DNA of 46,240 nt from Chloroflexota bacterium (lineage in GTDB: Bacteria > Chloroflexota > Anaerolineae > Promineifilales > Promineifilaceae), in contig JAJRYT010000081.1 of assembly GCA_024275635.1 (NCBI GenBank), forward strand, positions 1 to 46,240, read 5' to 3'. The position numbers and the translations under genes were made by a program. This document shows, piece after piece, positions 18,600 to 27,693 of this stretch. The notes under the pieces were generated by a model, which did not search any database, was not told the DNA's origin, and was given only the letters and a program-made list of their open reading frames with translations. Position 1 is the first letter of the stretch; each line of letters starts with the position of its first letter.

Positions 18600-18845
18600 A
18601 TGTTGATCAAAGTTAGGTCGCGTGGCCGAATCACACTTCCAAAAGCGCTGCGGGAAGCAATGAATATCAAACTAGGCGATTTGGTTACTCTGACACCCGT
18701 TGATGATTTTCTCATGATACGACCAGCCACTGAGTCGCTGTCCGATGACGACACGATTTCTGTGGATAAATCGCAAGATTTTGTAACGATTCGAAAAGAG
18801 GGGGAGCAACGCCCCGCCAAAAATGCGATAGATTCGCAAGAGTGA
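18600..18845 (+). CDS. AbrB/MazE-type small DNA-binding protein
   Basis: 81 residues. The first 48 match the swapped-hairpin AbrB/SpoVT fold: VRSRGRITLPKALREAMNIK then GDLVTLTPVDDFLMIRP. Such proteins are transition-state regulators or antitoxins. No toxin gene follows, since the next frame is hemH in the opposite direction, so an orphan regulator is more likely. The tail of about 30 residues is charged and probably flexible. ATG 18600 has AAGGG 8 bases upstream, and a TTGACA at 18531 just after the MITE duplication could serve as a -35 box, though the -10 is poor. Confidence 0.75.
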   Translation: MLIKVRSRGRITLPKALREAMNIKLGDLVTLTPVDDFLMIRPATESLSDDDTISVDKSQDFVTIRKEGEQRPAKNAIDSQE

Positions 18846-18877
18846 AGGCCGCTTTGACCAGAATCATAGATTTCGTG

Positions 18878-19822
18878 TTAAAGCGCCGGGATAGTAAGCC
18901 AGTTAGCGGCGCGTTCCTGAATTAAATCTACCAGGGTTTCAATGAAAAGCGGGTCGTCGTTGAGGGCCGACGGCCGTTCCAACCTTACCCCATTCTCGCG
19001 CGCCGCCTTTTGTGCTTCAATATCAATATCGTACAAAATCTCTACGTGGTCGCAAACAAAGCCCACGGCAATACTGACCATGTTTTTAACGCCTTTGGCG
19101 GCCAGTTCAGGGATATATTCCTCTAGCTGCGGCCCCAGCCACGGTTCAGGACTGCGCCCGGCCGACTGGTAGCTCCACGACCACTGCGAATCTGGCAAAC
19201 CGGCTTTCTTAGCAATAAGCTGCGCCGTTTCCCGCAGCTGGGCGTCATACGGGTCACCCAGTTTGATGATGCGCACCGGCAAGCTGTGGGCGCTGAAGAT
19301 GACATGAACATCATCGCGCTCTGCTTCCGGCCAGCGGCTCAGGCCATCTTGTACCCGGTTGGCAAAGGCCTGGATCAGCTGGGGCGCATCGTGATAGCTG
19401 TTGATGTATTGGAACTCAATTTGCCCCCGGTACATCTCCAGGCCATCGGCGATTTTGGTGTGGTATTTGGCAACACTGAGATGGCTGTAATGCGGCGCCA
19501 GCGCCAGAGCAATGGCCTGAGTGATACCGTCTTCGATCATCTGGCCGACCACATCTTCAATCCAGGGCGACCAGTGGCGCATGCCTAGGTACACTTTGAA
19601 TTGGGCTGGGTCTAGCTGTGCTTGAACCGCGGCCACCTGCTGGGTAGTAAATTCCAACAACGGCGATTTGCCGCCGATTTGCCGGTAATTGTTAGTTATT
19701 TCTTTAAGGACGGCCGGGGTAGTAGGACGGCCGTTCCGAATATCAGCCAGATACCCCGGAATCTCATCCAGCGATCCTGGCCCGCCATAGGCCATGATAA
19801 GCACACCGATGGGGTAGTTCAT
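18878..19822 (-). CDS. hemH: Ferrochelatase (coproporphyrin-type likely)
   Basis: 314 residues. It inserts Fe2+ into a porphyrin. The catalytic His is in FSAHSLPVRI, and the second metal/proton site in VGFVCDHVEILYDID with His and Glu. Start region YPIGVLIMAYGGPGS is as in the family. Since hemQ is in the same locus, the substrate is probably coproporphyrin III (CpfC role) rather than protoporphyrin IX. ATG 19822 is preceded by CGGAGACAAAC; this binding site is the last piece of a heptad array that fills the hemE-hemH gap. Stop codon is clear of repeats. Confidence 0.93.
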   Translation of the reverse strand: MNYPIGVLIMAYGGPGSLDEIPGYLADIRNGRPTTPAVLKEITNNYRQIGGKSPLLEFTTQQVAAVQAQLDPAQFKVYLGMRHWSPWIEDVVGQMIEDGITQAIALALAPHYSHLSVAKYHTKIADGLEMYRGQIEFQYINSYHDAPQLIQAFANRVQDGLSRWPEAERDDVHVIFSAHSLPVRIIKLGDPYDAQLRETAQLIAKKAGLPDSQWSWSYQSAGRSPEPWLGPQLEEYIPELAAKGVKNMVSIAVGFVCDHVEILYDIDIEAQKAARENGVRLERPSALNDDPLFIETLVDLIQERAANWLTIPAL

Positions 19823-19828
19823 GTTTGT

Positions 19829-19961
19829 CTCCGTTTTTCGTAATCCGTAATCCGTAATCCGTAATCCGTATTCCGTATTCCGTATTCCGTAATCCGTAAT
19901 CCGTATTCCGTATTCCGTATTCCGATTACGGCTTACGGTTCACGGCTTACGGTTCACGGCC
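19829..19961. repeat. Heptad array, TCCGTAA/TCCGTAT type, two inverted arms
   Basis: About 13 units of TCCGTAA or TCCGTAT are followed by an inverted arm of TTACGGC and TTCACGG units. The array fills the whole hemE-hemH gap. The hemE stop codon (TGA at 19954-19956 on the minus strand) is formed by the repeat, and the opposite edge merges into the hemH ribosome binding site CGGAG. As RNA the two arms can pair into a long imperfect hairpin. Confidence 0.85.
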
Positions 19962-21006
19962 TACCGCTCCGCTCATGCACATAATCCACTGCCCGGCGTA
20001 CATTGTCCACTGGCACGTTGGGGAAAATGCCGTGACCGAGGTTGAAAATATGACCGGGACGGCCGTTAGCTCGATCCAGCACATCATCAATCCGCGCCTT
20101 CAGTTCCCGCCAGGGGGCCAGCAGCGCCACAGGGTCCAGATTGCCTTGAATCGCCCGGTCATATCCAATGTGCTCCCAGGCCCAATCCAGCGGCATGTGC
20201 CAATCAACTCCAACCACATTGCCGCCGCAAGAAGCGACCACATCCAGGTAGCTGCTCGTTCCCGTGCTGAAATTAATCAATGGCACGCCGGCCCGTTCCA
20301 ACATTTTGAACAGGGCTGTGTTGTATGGCTGCACGTAACGCTTGTAATCTTCACGACCCAGCGCGTGCCCGGCCCAGGAATCAAACAGTTGCAAGGCAGA
20401 TGCACCCGCTTTGGCCTGATTGATCAGGTAATCCGCCTGAACAGTGACCAGCTTGTTCATCAGTCGTTTCCAGGCCGCTGGTTCGCTGTACATGAACGTC
20501 TTGGCCTTGGTGTAATTCTTAGAGCCGCCGCCTTCGATAGCATAGCTGGCCAGCGTAAATGGCGCGCCGGCAAAGCCAATGAGCGGAATGCCGCGCGGTT
20601 CCAATTCGGCCACGGCTAGCTTGATTGCCGCCAGCGTTCCACCCATGATTTCTTCGGCTGGCGGTGTGGACAGCATATCCACATCGCGGGTGGCAGTGAT
20701 GGCTTTGTTGATGCGCGGCCCAACCCCTTTGACAAATTCCAGGTCGAGGCCCATACCTACTAGCGGCGGTAATATGTCCGAAAAGATGATGGCCGCGTCG
20801 AAGTTGAAGGCATTGACGGGCTGCAGGGTGATCTCGGCCGCCAGTTCTGGCGTCTGAATGGTTTCCAACATGCTGTATTGGGCGCGAATGGCGCGGTATT
20901 CGGGCATGTAACGCCCGGCCTGCCGCATGAACCAGACCGGTGTGTGATCGGTTGGTAACTTGTGACAAGCACGAAGGAAGGGGGCTGTTGGTTCAGTTGT
21001 TGCCAT
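19954..21006 (-). CDS. hemE: Uroporphyrinogen decarboxylase
   Basis: 350 residues. It removes four acetate carboxyls from uroporphyrinogen III to give coproporphyrinogen III. Signature 1 is PVWFMRQAGRYMPEYR at about 23-38, with the conserved Arg pair; FSDILPPL and GFAGAPFTLASYAIEGG are also as in the family. ATG 21006 follows AAGGATTCAAA. It lies between hemQ and hemH, 71 bases after hemQ. The last residues and the stop codon are made by a heptad array. Confidence 0.96.
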   Translation of the reverse strand: MATTEPTAPFLRACHKLPTDHTPVWFMRQAGRYMPEYRAIRAQYSMLETIQTPELAAEITLQPVNAFNFDAAIIFSDILPPLVGMGLDLEFVKGVGPRINKAITATRDVDMLSTPPAEEIMGGTLAAIKLAVAELEPRGIPLIGFAGAPFTLASYAIEGGGSKNYTKAKTFMYSEPAAWKRLMNKLVTVQADYLINQAKAGASALQLFDSWAGHALGREDYKRYVQPYNTALFKMLERAGVPLINFSTGTSSYLDVVASCGGNVVGVDWHMPLDWAWEHIGYDRAIQGNLDPVALLAPWRELKARIDDVLDRANGRPGHIFNLGHGIFPNVPVDNVRRAVDYVHERSGRP

Positions 21007-21013
21007 TTTGAAT

Positions 21014-21083
21014 CCTTGAAGATTAAAGATTAAAGATCGAAGATTGATGATTATTGGTAATCATCAATCTTCGATCTTTAATC
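21014..21083. repeat. Heptad palindrome between hemQ and hemE
   Basis: GATTAAA-type 7-bp units form two perfect arms: TTAAAGATCGAAGATTGATG followed by ATTA on the left and the exact complement on the right, a 24-bp stem around TTGG. It occupies the whole gap between hemQ and hemE. Transcribed, it would make a very stable hairpin and could set relative expression of the two genes. Confidence 0.85.
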
Positions 21084-21800
21084 CTTATTCCTATTTTGCC
21101 AAATGACCTTTCCGGTAAAAAATGGCCCCAGATGTGCCAGGTATTGGGAAGTCTGTTTTGTTTTACGCATTCGTTGAATGATGGTTGACAGCGGATACAG
21201 TTCCGGACCGAGGATGCCGATAACGAAATCGTTGTCGTTTTTGTCCAGGCCATGACAGGCCAGACGGATGTCGGTACCCAAACCTACACGGCCGAAGGCA
21301 CGGCCGATTCCGCCATGCTCGGCCAAAATCACGCGTTGTTCTTGGACTGATAACTGTTCAAAAGAACCGGCCCGCCGCAGCGGATACCAGATGCCCCATT
21401 TTAAGCTGGGGTCGAAAATACGCCGTCTGGGGCGGTTGATGACTGCTTCTTCCAGGTCGGGTTCGTAGCCAATGGCATAGGTGCGGCCCAACATGGTGAA
21501 TTCGGGTTTGGGGGACAGGTCGGCAAACGGCCGTTTTCCCAAAAACGCGCGCATCTCCGTCACAAAGAAATCCGGCGACTCGCTGACCGTCACCAGCGCT
21601 ACGCCGAAGGGATCATTAATGTCGGCGTACAGCGCGCCGGGGATATTAGCTTGTTCCAATGCTTTGATGAGAACGGCCGTGTCCCGGCAGTCGCCAAAAG
21701 CGAGAAGCTGCATAAATAGACGTCTGTCCAGGACTTGCTCCTGGCCGTCCCGCGCCCGGCTCTTTTCTCGAATATCCACATCTTCCAGATTAGCTGTCAT
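21078..21800 (-). CDS. hemQ: HemQ, coproheme decarboxylase (chlorite dismutase family)
   Basis: About 240 residues of the chlorite-dismutase-like family. HemQ/ChdC converts iron-coproporphyrin III to haem b with peroxide. Family features: GIWYPL with the reactive Tyr, LAEHGGIGRAFGR with the proximal haem-ligand His, LDKNDNDFVIGILG, and the end LGPFFTGKVIWQ. ATG 21800 is taken as the start; a TTG at 21827 would add METSLPLKS, which is encoded by the edge of a heptad array, so it is less likely. No clear Shine-Dalgarno is present at either. Neighbours hemB and hemE support a haem role over chlorite detoxification. Confidence 0.92.
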   Translation of the reverse strand: MTANLEDVDIREKSRARDGQEQVLDRRLFMQLLAFGDCRDTAVLIKALEQANIPGALYADINDPFGVALVTVSESPDFFVTEMRAFLGKRPFADLSPKPEFTMLGRTYAIGYEPDLEEAVINRPRRRIFDPSLKWGIWYPLRRAGSFEQLSVQEQRVILAEHGGIGRAFGRVGLGTDIRLACHGLDKNDNDFVIGILGPELYPLSTIIQRMRKTKQTSQYLAHLGPFFTGKVIWQNRNKD

Positions 21801-21811
21801 ACTTTTTAGAG

Positions 21812-21888
21812 GGAGGCTGGTCTCCAATCTCCAATCTCCAGTCTCCAGTCTCCAGTCTCTAGTCTCCAGTCTCTAGTCTCTAGTCTCC
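21812..21888. repeat. Heptad array, TCTCCAG/TCTCTAG type
   Basis: About ten units of TCTCCAA, TCTCCAG and TCTCTAG in one direction, with a partial inverted arm (GGGAGGCTGG). It fills the hemB-hemQ gap. The hemB stop codon TAG (21880-21882) comes from a unit reading GACTAGA on the coding strand. Confidence 0.85.
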
Positions 21889-22869
21889 CAACCACCGCGC
21901 CGCATCCAGTGCATGATACGTAATAATCAAATCCGCGCCGGCTCGCTTAAACCCCAGCAGCGTCTCCAAAACAACCCGCTCCTCATCCAGCCAGCCATTG
22001 GCTGCGGCCGCCTTAAGCATTGCATATTCGCCGCTGACATTGTAGGCGACCAGCGGTAGTTCCGGGAAAGCATCGTTGACAGCGCGAATCACATCCAGGT
22101 AAGGCAGGCCCGGCTTGACCATGAGGAAGTCGGCGCCTTCGGCCACATCAATCGCAGCTTCGCGCAGCGCCTCACGCACGTTGGCCGGGTCCATCTGGTG
22201 TGTCTTGCGGTCGCCAAATTGGGGCGCGCCATCGGCGGCGTCGCGGAACGGCCCGTAGTAAGCGGAAGCATATTTGACGGCGTAGGACATGATTGGGATT
22301 TCCGTAAATCCGGCCTCGTCCAGTCCGTCGCGGATGGCGATGACCATGCCGTCCATCATGCCGCTGGGAGCGACAATGTCTGCGCCGGCTTGGGCATGGG
22401 AAACGGCCGTCTTCGCCAAAATAGCCAGGGTTTCATCATTAAGCACATGGCCCATCTCGTCCAGCAATCCGCAGTGACCGTGGTCGGTGTACTCGCACAG
22501 GCAAACATCGGTGATGATGACCAGTTCCGGCAGGTCCGCCTTGATAGCGTGAATCGCCTGCTGAACGATGCCGTCGGCGGCAAAATTTTCCAGACCGATA
22601 GGGTCTTTCGCGGCGGGAATGCCGAACAGGATGACGGCCGGGACGCCCCGTTCCCACGCTTTGCCCGCCTCGATAACTGCTTCGGCTACCGAAAGCTGGT
22701 CAATGCCAGGCATTGAGGGGATGAGGGTACGGCCGTCGCCGTGCCGGACAAACAGGGGATAAATAAAATCATTAGCGGTCAGGCTGGTTTCGCTCACCAT
22801 CGCCCGCAATGTGGGCGTGCGGCGCAACCGGCGCGGCCGGTGTAGGAGGGAAAGGTTTGCTTTACTCAT
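21880..22869 (-). CDS. hemB: Delta-aminolevulinic acid dehydratase (porphobilinogen synthase)
   Basis: 329 residues. It joins two 5-aminolevulinate molecules to porphobilinogen. The zinc-type metal site is present: [13 protein letters not shown] with three cysteines. Schiff-base lysines are in [18 protein letters not shown] and [12 protein letters not shown]. Start ATG 22869 has no Shine-Dalgarno because a TAATTAG-type heptad array reaches almost to it. The stop codon is supplied by another array. Gene order hemC-hemD-hemB is a common one and suggests an operon. Confidence 0.97.
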   Translation of the reverse strand: MSKANLSLLHRPRRLRRTPTLRAMVSETSLTANDFIYPLFVRHGDGRTLIPSMPGIDQLSVAEAVIEAGKAWERGVPAVILFGIPAAKDPIGLENFAADGIVQQAIHAIKADLPELVIITDVCLCEYTDHGHCGLLDEMGHVLNDETLAILAKTAVSHAQAGADIVAPSGMMDGMVIAIRDGLDEAGFTEIPIMSYAVKYASAYYGPFRDAADGAPQFGDRKTHQMDPANVREALREAAIDVAEGADFLMVKPGLPYLDVIRAVNDAFPELPLVAYNVSGEYAMLKAAAANGWLDEERVVLETLLGFKRAGADLIITYHALDAARWLGD

Positions 22870-22872
22870 TGT

Positions 22873-22984
22873 TCATTATTCATTAGTAATTAGTAATTAG
22901 TAATTGGTAATTACTAATTGGTAATTGGTAATTAGTAATTGGTAATTGGTAATTGGCTATTGGCTATTGGCTATTGGCTATTGG
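22873..22984. repeat. Heptad array, TAATTAG/TAATTGG/CTATTGG type
   Basis: About 15 units with the successive variants AGTAATT, GGTAATT and GGCTATT. An inverted partial (TTACTAATTGG against GGTAATTAC-type units) is inside. It fills the hemD-hemB gap: the hemD stop TAG (22971-22973) and the last codons of hemD lie in the units, and the opposite edge replaces the hemB ribosome binding site. The stepwise change of unit type along the array suggests growth by slippage. Confidence 0.85.
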
Positions 22985-23816
22985 TCATTGCCTGGATCAG
23001 CCCATCAATCGTGTACTCATCAGGCACAACCGCCACCCGCAGGCCCTGTTTTTCCGCTGCGGCGGCGGTGACGGGGCCGATGCAGGCGATGATGGCCTGG
23101 TTAAGTTGAGACCTCGCAGGTTTTCCAAACCTGCGAGGTCTCACGTCTTCCAGAATTTTAAGAAAATTGCGTACGCTGGACGGGCTGGTGAAGGTGATGA
23201 TGTCGAACCCTTTTTCCAGTTCAGCCAGCGATTCGGGGGCGGGAACGGCCGTTACCGTATCATACAAAGCCACCTCATCCACTACCGCACCTTGCCGCCG
23301 TAGTAAATCCACAATTTCAGGACGGCCAATTTTGGCGCGGGGCAGAAGCGCCCTTTGCCCGGTCAAATCGCCCAGACCCAGCGCCAGCGCCTCGCCGATA
23401 AACTCGCCCGGCGTAAAATCAATCGTTACCTGGCGCGCCCGGAGCCGATCGGCCGTGGTCGAACCCGTCGTTGCTACCTGCGGCATTGCCAGCGACAATC
23501 CCAGCGCATCCACGCGCCGGAAGAAAAAATCAACTGCATTGGCGCTGGTAAAAATCACCCAATCATATTGTTCAAAATGCGTTAGCGCATAATCCAGCGG
23601 TTCGGTTGGCAGGGCAGTAAACTGAATCACCGGAAAGACGATCGGTTCCGCCCCCAATCGCGCCAATTTTTCTGCAAAAGGAGCCGCCTGTTTTCTACTA
23701 CGGGTGATGACAATGCGCTTGCCAAAGAGCGAAGATCGGAGGCTGGAGATTGGAGACTGATTGGTCTCTGATCTCCAGCTTCCAGTCTCCAGCAAGCGGC
23801 CTTGGTTTTTAGACAC
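22971..23816 (-). CDS. hemD: Uroporphyrinogen-III synthase
   Basis: 281 residues, slightly long for HemD. It closes hydroxymethylbilane with ring-D inversion. Typical stretches: GKRIVITRSRKQAAPFAEKL, DWVIFTSANAVDFFF, TSPSSVRNFLKIL, ACIGPVTAAAAEKQGL. GTG 23816 overlaps the hemC stop (GTGTCTAA) with GGAG 10 bases upstream, indicating translational coupling. Three stretches are repeat-derived: about 25 N-terminal residues from a heptad array, a 12-residue insert from a 37-bp palindrome at 23107-23143 (RPRRFGKPARSQ), and the C-terminal end. The enzyme family tolerates such variation because its sequence conservation is low. Confidence 0.9.
   Translation of the reverse strand: MSKNQGRLLETGSWRSETNQSPISSLRSSLFGKRIVITRSRKQAAPFAEKLARLGAEPIVFPVIQFTALPTEPLDYALTHFEQYDWVIFTSANAVDFFFRRVDALGLSLAMPQVATTGSTTADRLRARQVTIDFTPGEFIGEALALGLGDLTGQRALLPRAKIGRPEIVDLLRRQGAVVDEVALYDTVTAVPAPESLAELEKGFDIITFTSPSSVRNFLKILEDVRPRRFGKPARSQLNQAIIACIGPVTAAAAEKQGLRVAVVPDEYTIDGLIQAMTNSQ
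23107..23143. repeat. Palindrome inserted in hemD coding sequence
   Basis: TGAGACCTCGCAGGTTT and AAACCTGCGAGGTCTCA are perfect 17-bp arms around TCC. The core equals that of the MITE family at 1585 and 7815. It is read through in frame and adds residues to a surface loop of HemD just before ACIGPVTA. Confidence 0.8.
23729..23793. repeat. Heptad repeat inside the hemD 5' end
   Basis: Inverted arms of GGAGATT/GGAGACT and TCTCCAG/TTCCAGT units lie in the first 90 bases of hemD and encode RLLETGSWRSETNQSPISSL. The same units at 36957-37028 inside the corrinoid-activator gene encode a similar peptide. Confidence 0.75.
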
Positions 23817-24732
23817 CGGCCAGAATCTCCTGCGCTCCTTGCGCCACCGCTTGTCGCGCTAATTCGGCGCCCAACTGCCAGGCGTCTGTACTTTGTCCAC
23901 TCACCTGAATGATGGCCCGGCCATCCGGGGCGCCGACAAGCCCGGCGAGGTAAATCTTACCCTTCTTTTGTGTGGCATGGGCAGCGACGGGAGCCGAACA
24001 GCCACTGTCTAAGTGATGCAGAAAGCTGCGTTCGGCGGTGACACAGGCGCGCACTTGCGGCCGGTCAACGGCGGCCAGCAGATTCAGTATTGCCGCATCA
24101 TTGGCGCGGCACTGCACTGCCAGCGCGCCCTGTCCTGGCGCGGGCAGCATCGTGTCCAGAGAAAACCAATCGGTAATGTGGTCGTCCAATCCCAGCCGGG
24201 TAATGCCGGCTGCTGCCAAAACAGTGGCATCGTATTCTCCTTCCAGCGCTTTGCGGACGCGCGTGCCCACGTTGCCCCGGATGGATTTGACCTGGAAATC
24301 AGGCCGGTTTGCCAGCAATTGGGCCTGACGGCGTAAACTGCTAGTGCCTACTACCGCGCCTTCCGGCAGGGAGGCTAATGCCCAACCATTTTTGGCTATC
24401 AACACGTCGCGGACGTCGGCCCGGCCGACAATCGCGCCGAGTGTCAAACCAGCGGCGTTTTTGACCGGCAAATCTTTGAGGGAATGGACGGCGAGATGGA
24501 TACGGCCGTCATGCAGCGCCTGTTCCAATTCCAGTGTAAATAACCCTTTACCGCCAATCTGGGGCAAAGGTTTATCCAGGGTTTTGTCACCTTTGGTAAC
24601 AAAAGGCTCAACATGCACAGTCAGCCCCAGCCAGACAGCTTGTAACTGCGCCTTGATATGGTTTGTCTGCCACATCGCCAGCTCGGAAGTCCGGCTGCCG
24701 ATAATGATTTCGTTCGGTATCGGTGTTATCAT
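23809..24732 (-). CDS. hemC: Hydroxymethylbilane synthase
   Basis: 307 residues. It polymerises four porphobilinogens on a dipyrromethane cofactor. The cofactor Cys is in HLDSGCSAPVAA; substrate-binding residues are in IGSRTSELAMWQT, VTKGDKTLDKPL, AVHSLKDLPV and VGTSSLRRQAQL, all intact. ATG 24732 has only a weak A-rich leader. Overlaps hemD by 8 bases and follows hemA by 67 bases, giving hemA-hemC-hemD as the core of the operon. Confidence 0.97.
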   Translation of the reverse strand: MITPIPNEIIIGSRTSELAMWQTNHIKAQLQAVWLGLTVHVEPFVTKGDKTLDKPLPQIGGKGLFTLELEQALHDGRIHLAVHSLKDLPVKNAAGLTLGAIVGRADVRDVLIAKNGWALASLPEGAVVGTSSLRRQAQLLANRPDFQVKSIRGNVGTRVRKALEGEYDATVLAAAGITRLGLDDHITDWFSLDTMLPAPGQGALAVQCRANDAAILNLLAAVDRPQVRACVTAERSFLHHLDSGCSAPVAAHATQKKGKIYLAGLVGAPDGRAIIQVSGQSTDAWQLGAELARQAVAQGAQEILAGV

Positions 24733-24799
24733 GATTTTTTAGCTTGAGCAGAGAGAAACCACATTCTCTATCTCTGTCTTTACGCTCTATCGCTATCCT

Positions 24800-26110
24800 C
24801 TAATTTCTCGCTTCTTCCAGGCCAAAGAGATAGCGGGCGGCGGCGACGTATTCGGTGGAACGGCCGTTGCCATTATAAGCCTGCTCTTTAATGCGAATGG
24901 TCGGTTCATGGAGCAATTTGTTCACCAGAGAGCGGGATAAATGCTGGATATGATCCAACGTTTGCTCATCCAAATCGCCCAGGCAGCGCAGTGTGCGTTC
25001 CAATTCACGCTGGCGGATCGTTTCCGCTTTTTGGCGCAGGTCGGAAATAAACGGTGTTACCGTCAACTGGCGCAGTTGGGCGGTTAAGGTATCTATCTCC
25101 CAGGTAATAATAGCCTCTACCTGGGGAATTTCTGCCCGGCGGGCAGTTAATGCTTTATCCAGGTTATCTTGCAAGCCATCTACATCAAACAAATGGACGC
25201 CGGGCAGATATTTGACCTGGGGATCAATGTCGCGCGGTACGGCGATGTCAATCAAGACCAACTTGCGATTGCTGCGGCGTTCCATCGTTGCGCCAACCAT
25301 GTCGGCGTCTAATATGAGATGCGGCGCGCCGGTGGCGCTGATGACCACATCAGCCGCCTGCAAAACTTCGCCCAGCCGGTCCAGGCCATACGCCTCACCG
25401 CCCCATTTGGACGCGATGGCTTCGGCCCGAGTGCAGCTCCGGTTGGCAATGGATACTTGTTTTACCCCGCGTGCCTGGAGCGCTTTCAATGCCAGTTCGG
25501 CCATGGCTCCCACGCCGATGATGAGGACGTTTTGATCAGATAAATCGCCCACAATTCTTTGCGCTAAAGCGATAGCGACGGAGCTGATGCTGGCCGGGTT
25601 GCTGCTGATGGCCGTTTCAGTGCGACCACGTTTGCCGGAGCGCATGGCTGTCTCAAATACGCGGCTGAGTACTGGCCCGGCTGCATGAGCGGCAACAGCG
25701 GCGGTGTAAGCGGCGGTGACCTGGCCTAAAATTTGCGGCTCGCCCAATACAAGGGACTCTAATCCGGCGGCGACACGGCATAGATGGGTAACGGCCGTCA
25801 GGCCGGTATGGAAGTAAAGATGGTTGGCGATGGCAGCGGCGGCAACGCCGCGAATCTCTGAGAGATAGTGGGTGAGAAGACGGCGGGGATCGGCCGTTTC
25901 TGTGTCAACAACCGCGTAAAGCTCCATGCGATTACAGGTGGAGAGAATGATTAATTCCTTAATCGGTAACGAATGGTCTTCACGGAAGGCTTGCAGCAAG
26001 CTGTTCAGGTCCGTTGCGGAACAACTGAGACGTTCTCGAATTTCTACTGGCGCTGTACGGTGGCTTAATCCCAGGCAAACGATTTGTGAAGCAAACAATG
26101 AATCTTCCAT
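24800..26110 (-). CDS. hemA: Glutamyl-tRNA reductase
   Basis: 436 residues. First step of the C5 pathway: reduces glutamyl-tRNA(Glu) to glutamate-1-semialdehyde with NADPH. Catalytic Cys59 is in LSTCNRMELYAVV; the start LGLSHRTAPVEIRE, GLESLVLGEPQILGQV and the Rossmann VLIIGVGAMAELA are all typical. C-terminal helices form the dimerisation domain. ATG 26110 follows AAGGATTTATC. It lies 38 bases after hemY, so hemY-hemA-hemCD is likely one transcript. Confidence 0.97.
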   Translation of the reverse strand: MEDSLFASQIVCLGLSHRTAPVEIRERLSCSATDLNSLLQAFREDHSLPIKELIILSTCNRMELYAVVDTETADPRRLLTHYLSEIRGVAAAAIANHLYFHTGLTAVTHLCRVAAGLESLVLGEPQILGQVTAAYTAAVAAHAAGPVLSRVFETAMRSGKRGRTETAISSNPASISSVAIALAQRIVGDLSDQNVLIIGVGAMAELALKALQARGVKQVSIANRSCTRAEAIASKWGGEAYGLDRLGEVLQAADVVISATGAPHLILDADMVGATMERRSNRKLVLIDIAVPRDIDPQVKYLPGVHLFDVDGLQDNLDKALTARRAEIPQVEAIITWEIDTLTAQLRQLTVTPFISDLRQKAETIRQRELERTLRCLGDLDEQTLDHIQHLSRSLVNKLLHEPTIRIKEQAYNGNGRSTEYVAAARYLFGLEEARN

Positions 26111-26148
26111 GATAAATCCTTGCTTAAATAGCGCAAAGTTAACTAAAA

Positions 26149-27666
26149 CTATGCAATTGTGAAAATGTTATCAAGTTGTGTTAGGCTTGGCAAGGGTGTT
26201 AATTGTTCTTTAATGACGGCAACGGCCGTTTGCTGCGCCTGATGCACACAGTCAGGAACCCCAACCCCACGATAAGGACTGCCGGTGACAAAAATTCCTG
26301 CCGGTAATGCCTCTTCAATCGCCTCAACCCGTTCCAGGTGCCCCACATCGTATTGTGGATTGGAGCGATCCCAACGAAAGATACGGTGGAAAACGGGCGC
26401 GGCCTCAATGTCCATAATCGCTTTGAGTTCCTGGCGAACAGTCGTCATCAATTTTTCATCATCAACGGCCATCATATGTGGATTGCGTGAGCCGCCAATG
26501 AAGACGCGCAGCAAAATGTGGTCTTTGGGCGCGCGTTTATCAAATTTGGTGGATGACCAGGTGATGGCGTTAATCGGCCTATTTTCGCTGCGCGGGATGA
26601 CGATGCCAAACCCATTGAGCGGGTGGGCGACTTCATTGCGGCGGAAGGCCAGGGAAACTGTGCCGGTGCTGACGTAGCGGATCTCATTCAGCTTGCCAGC
26701 CGCATCAGGGGCTAAATCAGCCACCAGTCTGGCGGCGGCAAAGGCCGGAACAGCTAAAATAACATTTTTGGCGGCGATCTTACGGCCGTCGCTGAATGAT
26801 AATTGGTAGGTTGGAGGTTGGTCTCCAGTTTCAATTCTCTGGTCTCTAATCTCTATTTTGGTAACGGCCGTTTCCAACTGGCAATCTCCTGTCAACCGCG
26901 CTCGAACCGCATCAACTAGAACCTGCATTCCTTTGTCAAAAGAGGTGAACATGGAAATAGGCTTTTTATTCCCATTCACCGGCGGCGTTTTGGCCTGCGC
27001 TTTCCGCATTCTTTGCGAAGCCAACATCCCTTTGATCAAACTGCCATGCTTCGCTTCCAAAGCGCGGAATCGAGGAAAAGTGGCCATGATGCTTTGTTTA
27101 TACGCATCGGCGTTATAAATGCCGGAAAGTAGCGGCTCAGCAATTTTGTCCAGCGCCTCGCTGCCCAGGCGGCGCTTGATGAAATCGGCCAGGGTCTCGT
27201 CTGCGCCATCTTTTTTGGCCGGGATGAACCAGTCCAGCCCCATGCGCAGCTTGCCCAGCGGCGAGATAAGCCGCGATTTGGCGAAAGGCAGGATTTTGGT
27301 GGGCACAATTAGCAAAACACCGTCGGGGAAGGCCATTGGCCGCCCTTTGCTGAGGACGAAGGTTTTACGCTTGTGGTCATTGGTGGGCAGTAGTTCGTCT
27401 TCCAAGCCTAGCTCGCGGGCTAGTTGCAGCGCCCAGGGCTTTTGGCTGATGAAGGAATCGGGGCCGCCTTCGATGATGAAGGGGGGGGCTGTTGGGGAGG
27501 TTGCCATTTCCTCCGTCAAAATCTTACCGCCCCAACGATTTGATTGTTCTAACAAGGTATAAGACAGAGATATTCCCTGGGCTTGCGCCTCTTGCTGCAA
27601 ATACCAGGCGGCGCTCAGGCCAGTAATGCCGCCGCCGATGATAACGATGTCGTAGTTTTTTTTCAT
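26149..27666 (-). CDS. hemY: FAD-dependent (copro)porphyrinogen oxidase, HemY type
   Basis: 505 residues of the flavin amine-oxidase-like fold. FAD site: IVIIGGGITGLSAAWYL at 8-24; C-terminal FAD motif near GIFVTGSPYRGVGVPDCVHQ. In organisms with HemQ this enzyme oxidises coproporphyrinogen III to coproporphyrin III (CgoX) rather than acting on protoporphyrinogen. About 15 residues (IRDQRIETGDQPP) in the middle are encoded by heptad units at 26803-26858. ATG 27666 has no good Shine-Dalgarno; MITE copy 3 begins 28 bases upstream. Confidence 0.92.
   Translation of the reverse strand: MKKNYDIVIIGGGITGLSAAWYLQQEAQAQGISLSYTLLEQSNRWGGKILTEEMATSPTAPPFIIEGGPDSFISQKPWALQLARELGLEDELLPTNDHKRKTFVLSKGRPMAFPDGVLLIVPTKILPFAKSRLISPLGKLRMGLDWFIPAKKDGADETLADFIKRRLGSEALDKIAEPLLSGIYNADAYKQSIMATFPRFRALEAKHGSLIKGMLASQRMRKAQAKTPPVNGNKKPISMFTSFDKGMQVLVDAVRARLTGDCQLETAVTKIEIRDQRIETGDQPPTYQLSFSDGRKIAAKNVILAVPAFAAARLVADLAPDAAGKLNEIRYVSTGTVSLAFRRNEVAHPLNGFGIVIPRSENRPINAITWSSTKFDKRAPKDHILLRVFIGGSRNPHMMAVDDEKLMTTVRQELKAIMDIEAAPVFHRIFRWDRSNPQYDVGHLERVEAIEEALPAGIFVTGSPYRGVGVPDCVHQAQQTAVAVIKEQLTPLPSLTQLDNIFTIA
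26803..26858. repeat. Heptad repeat inside hemY
   Basis: Units GGTTGGA/GTTGGTC and TCTCTGG/TCTCTAA as short inverted arms, in frame within hemY, making a charged surface loop between two conserved blocks. Same unit type as in hemD and the corrinoid-activator gene. Confidence 0.65.
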
Positions 27667-27693
27667 TGCGTCAATAGGGTTGTGCCATTAAAG

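Noticed and set aside
19829..19961. Heptad arrays as CRISPR arrays
   Set aside because: Units are 7 bp with no spacers and no cas genes; they are simple tandem repeats.
21078..21800. Chlorite dismutase as a detoxifying enzyme
   Set aside because: Setting inside a complete haem cluster and the HemQ-type WYP and HG(G)IGR motifs favour coproheme decarboxylase.
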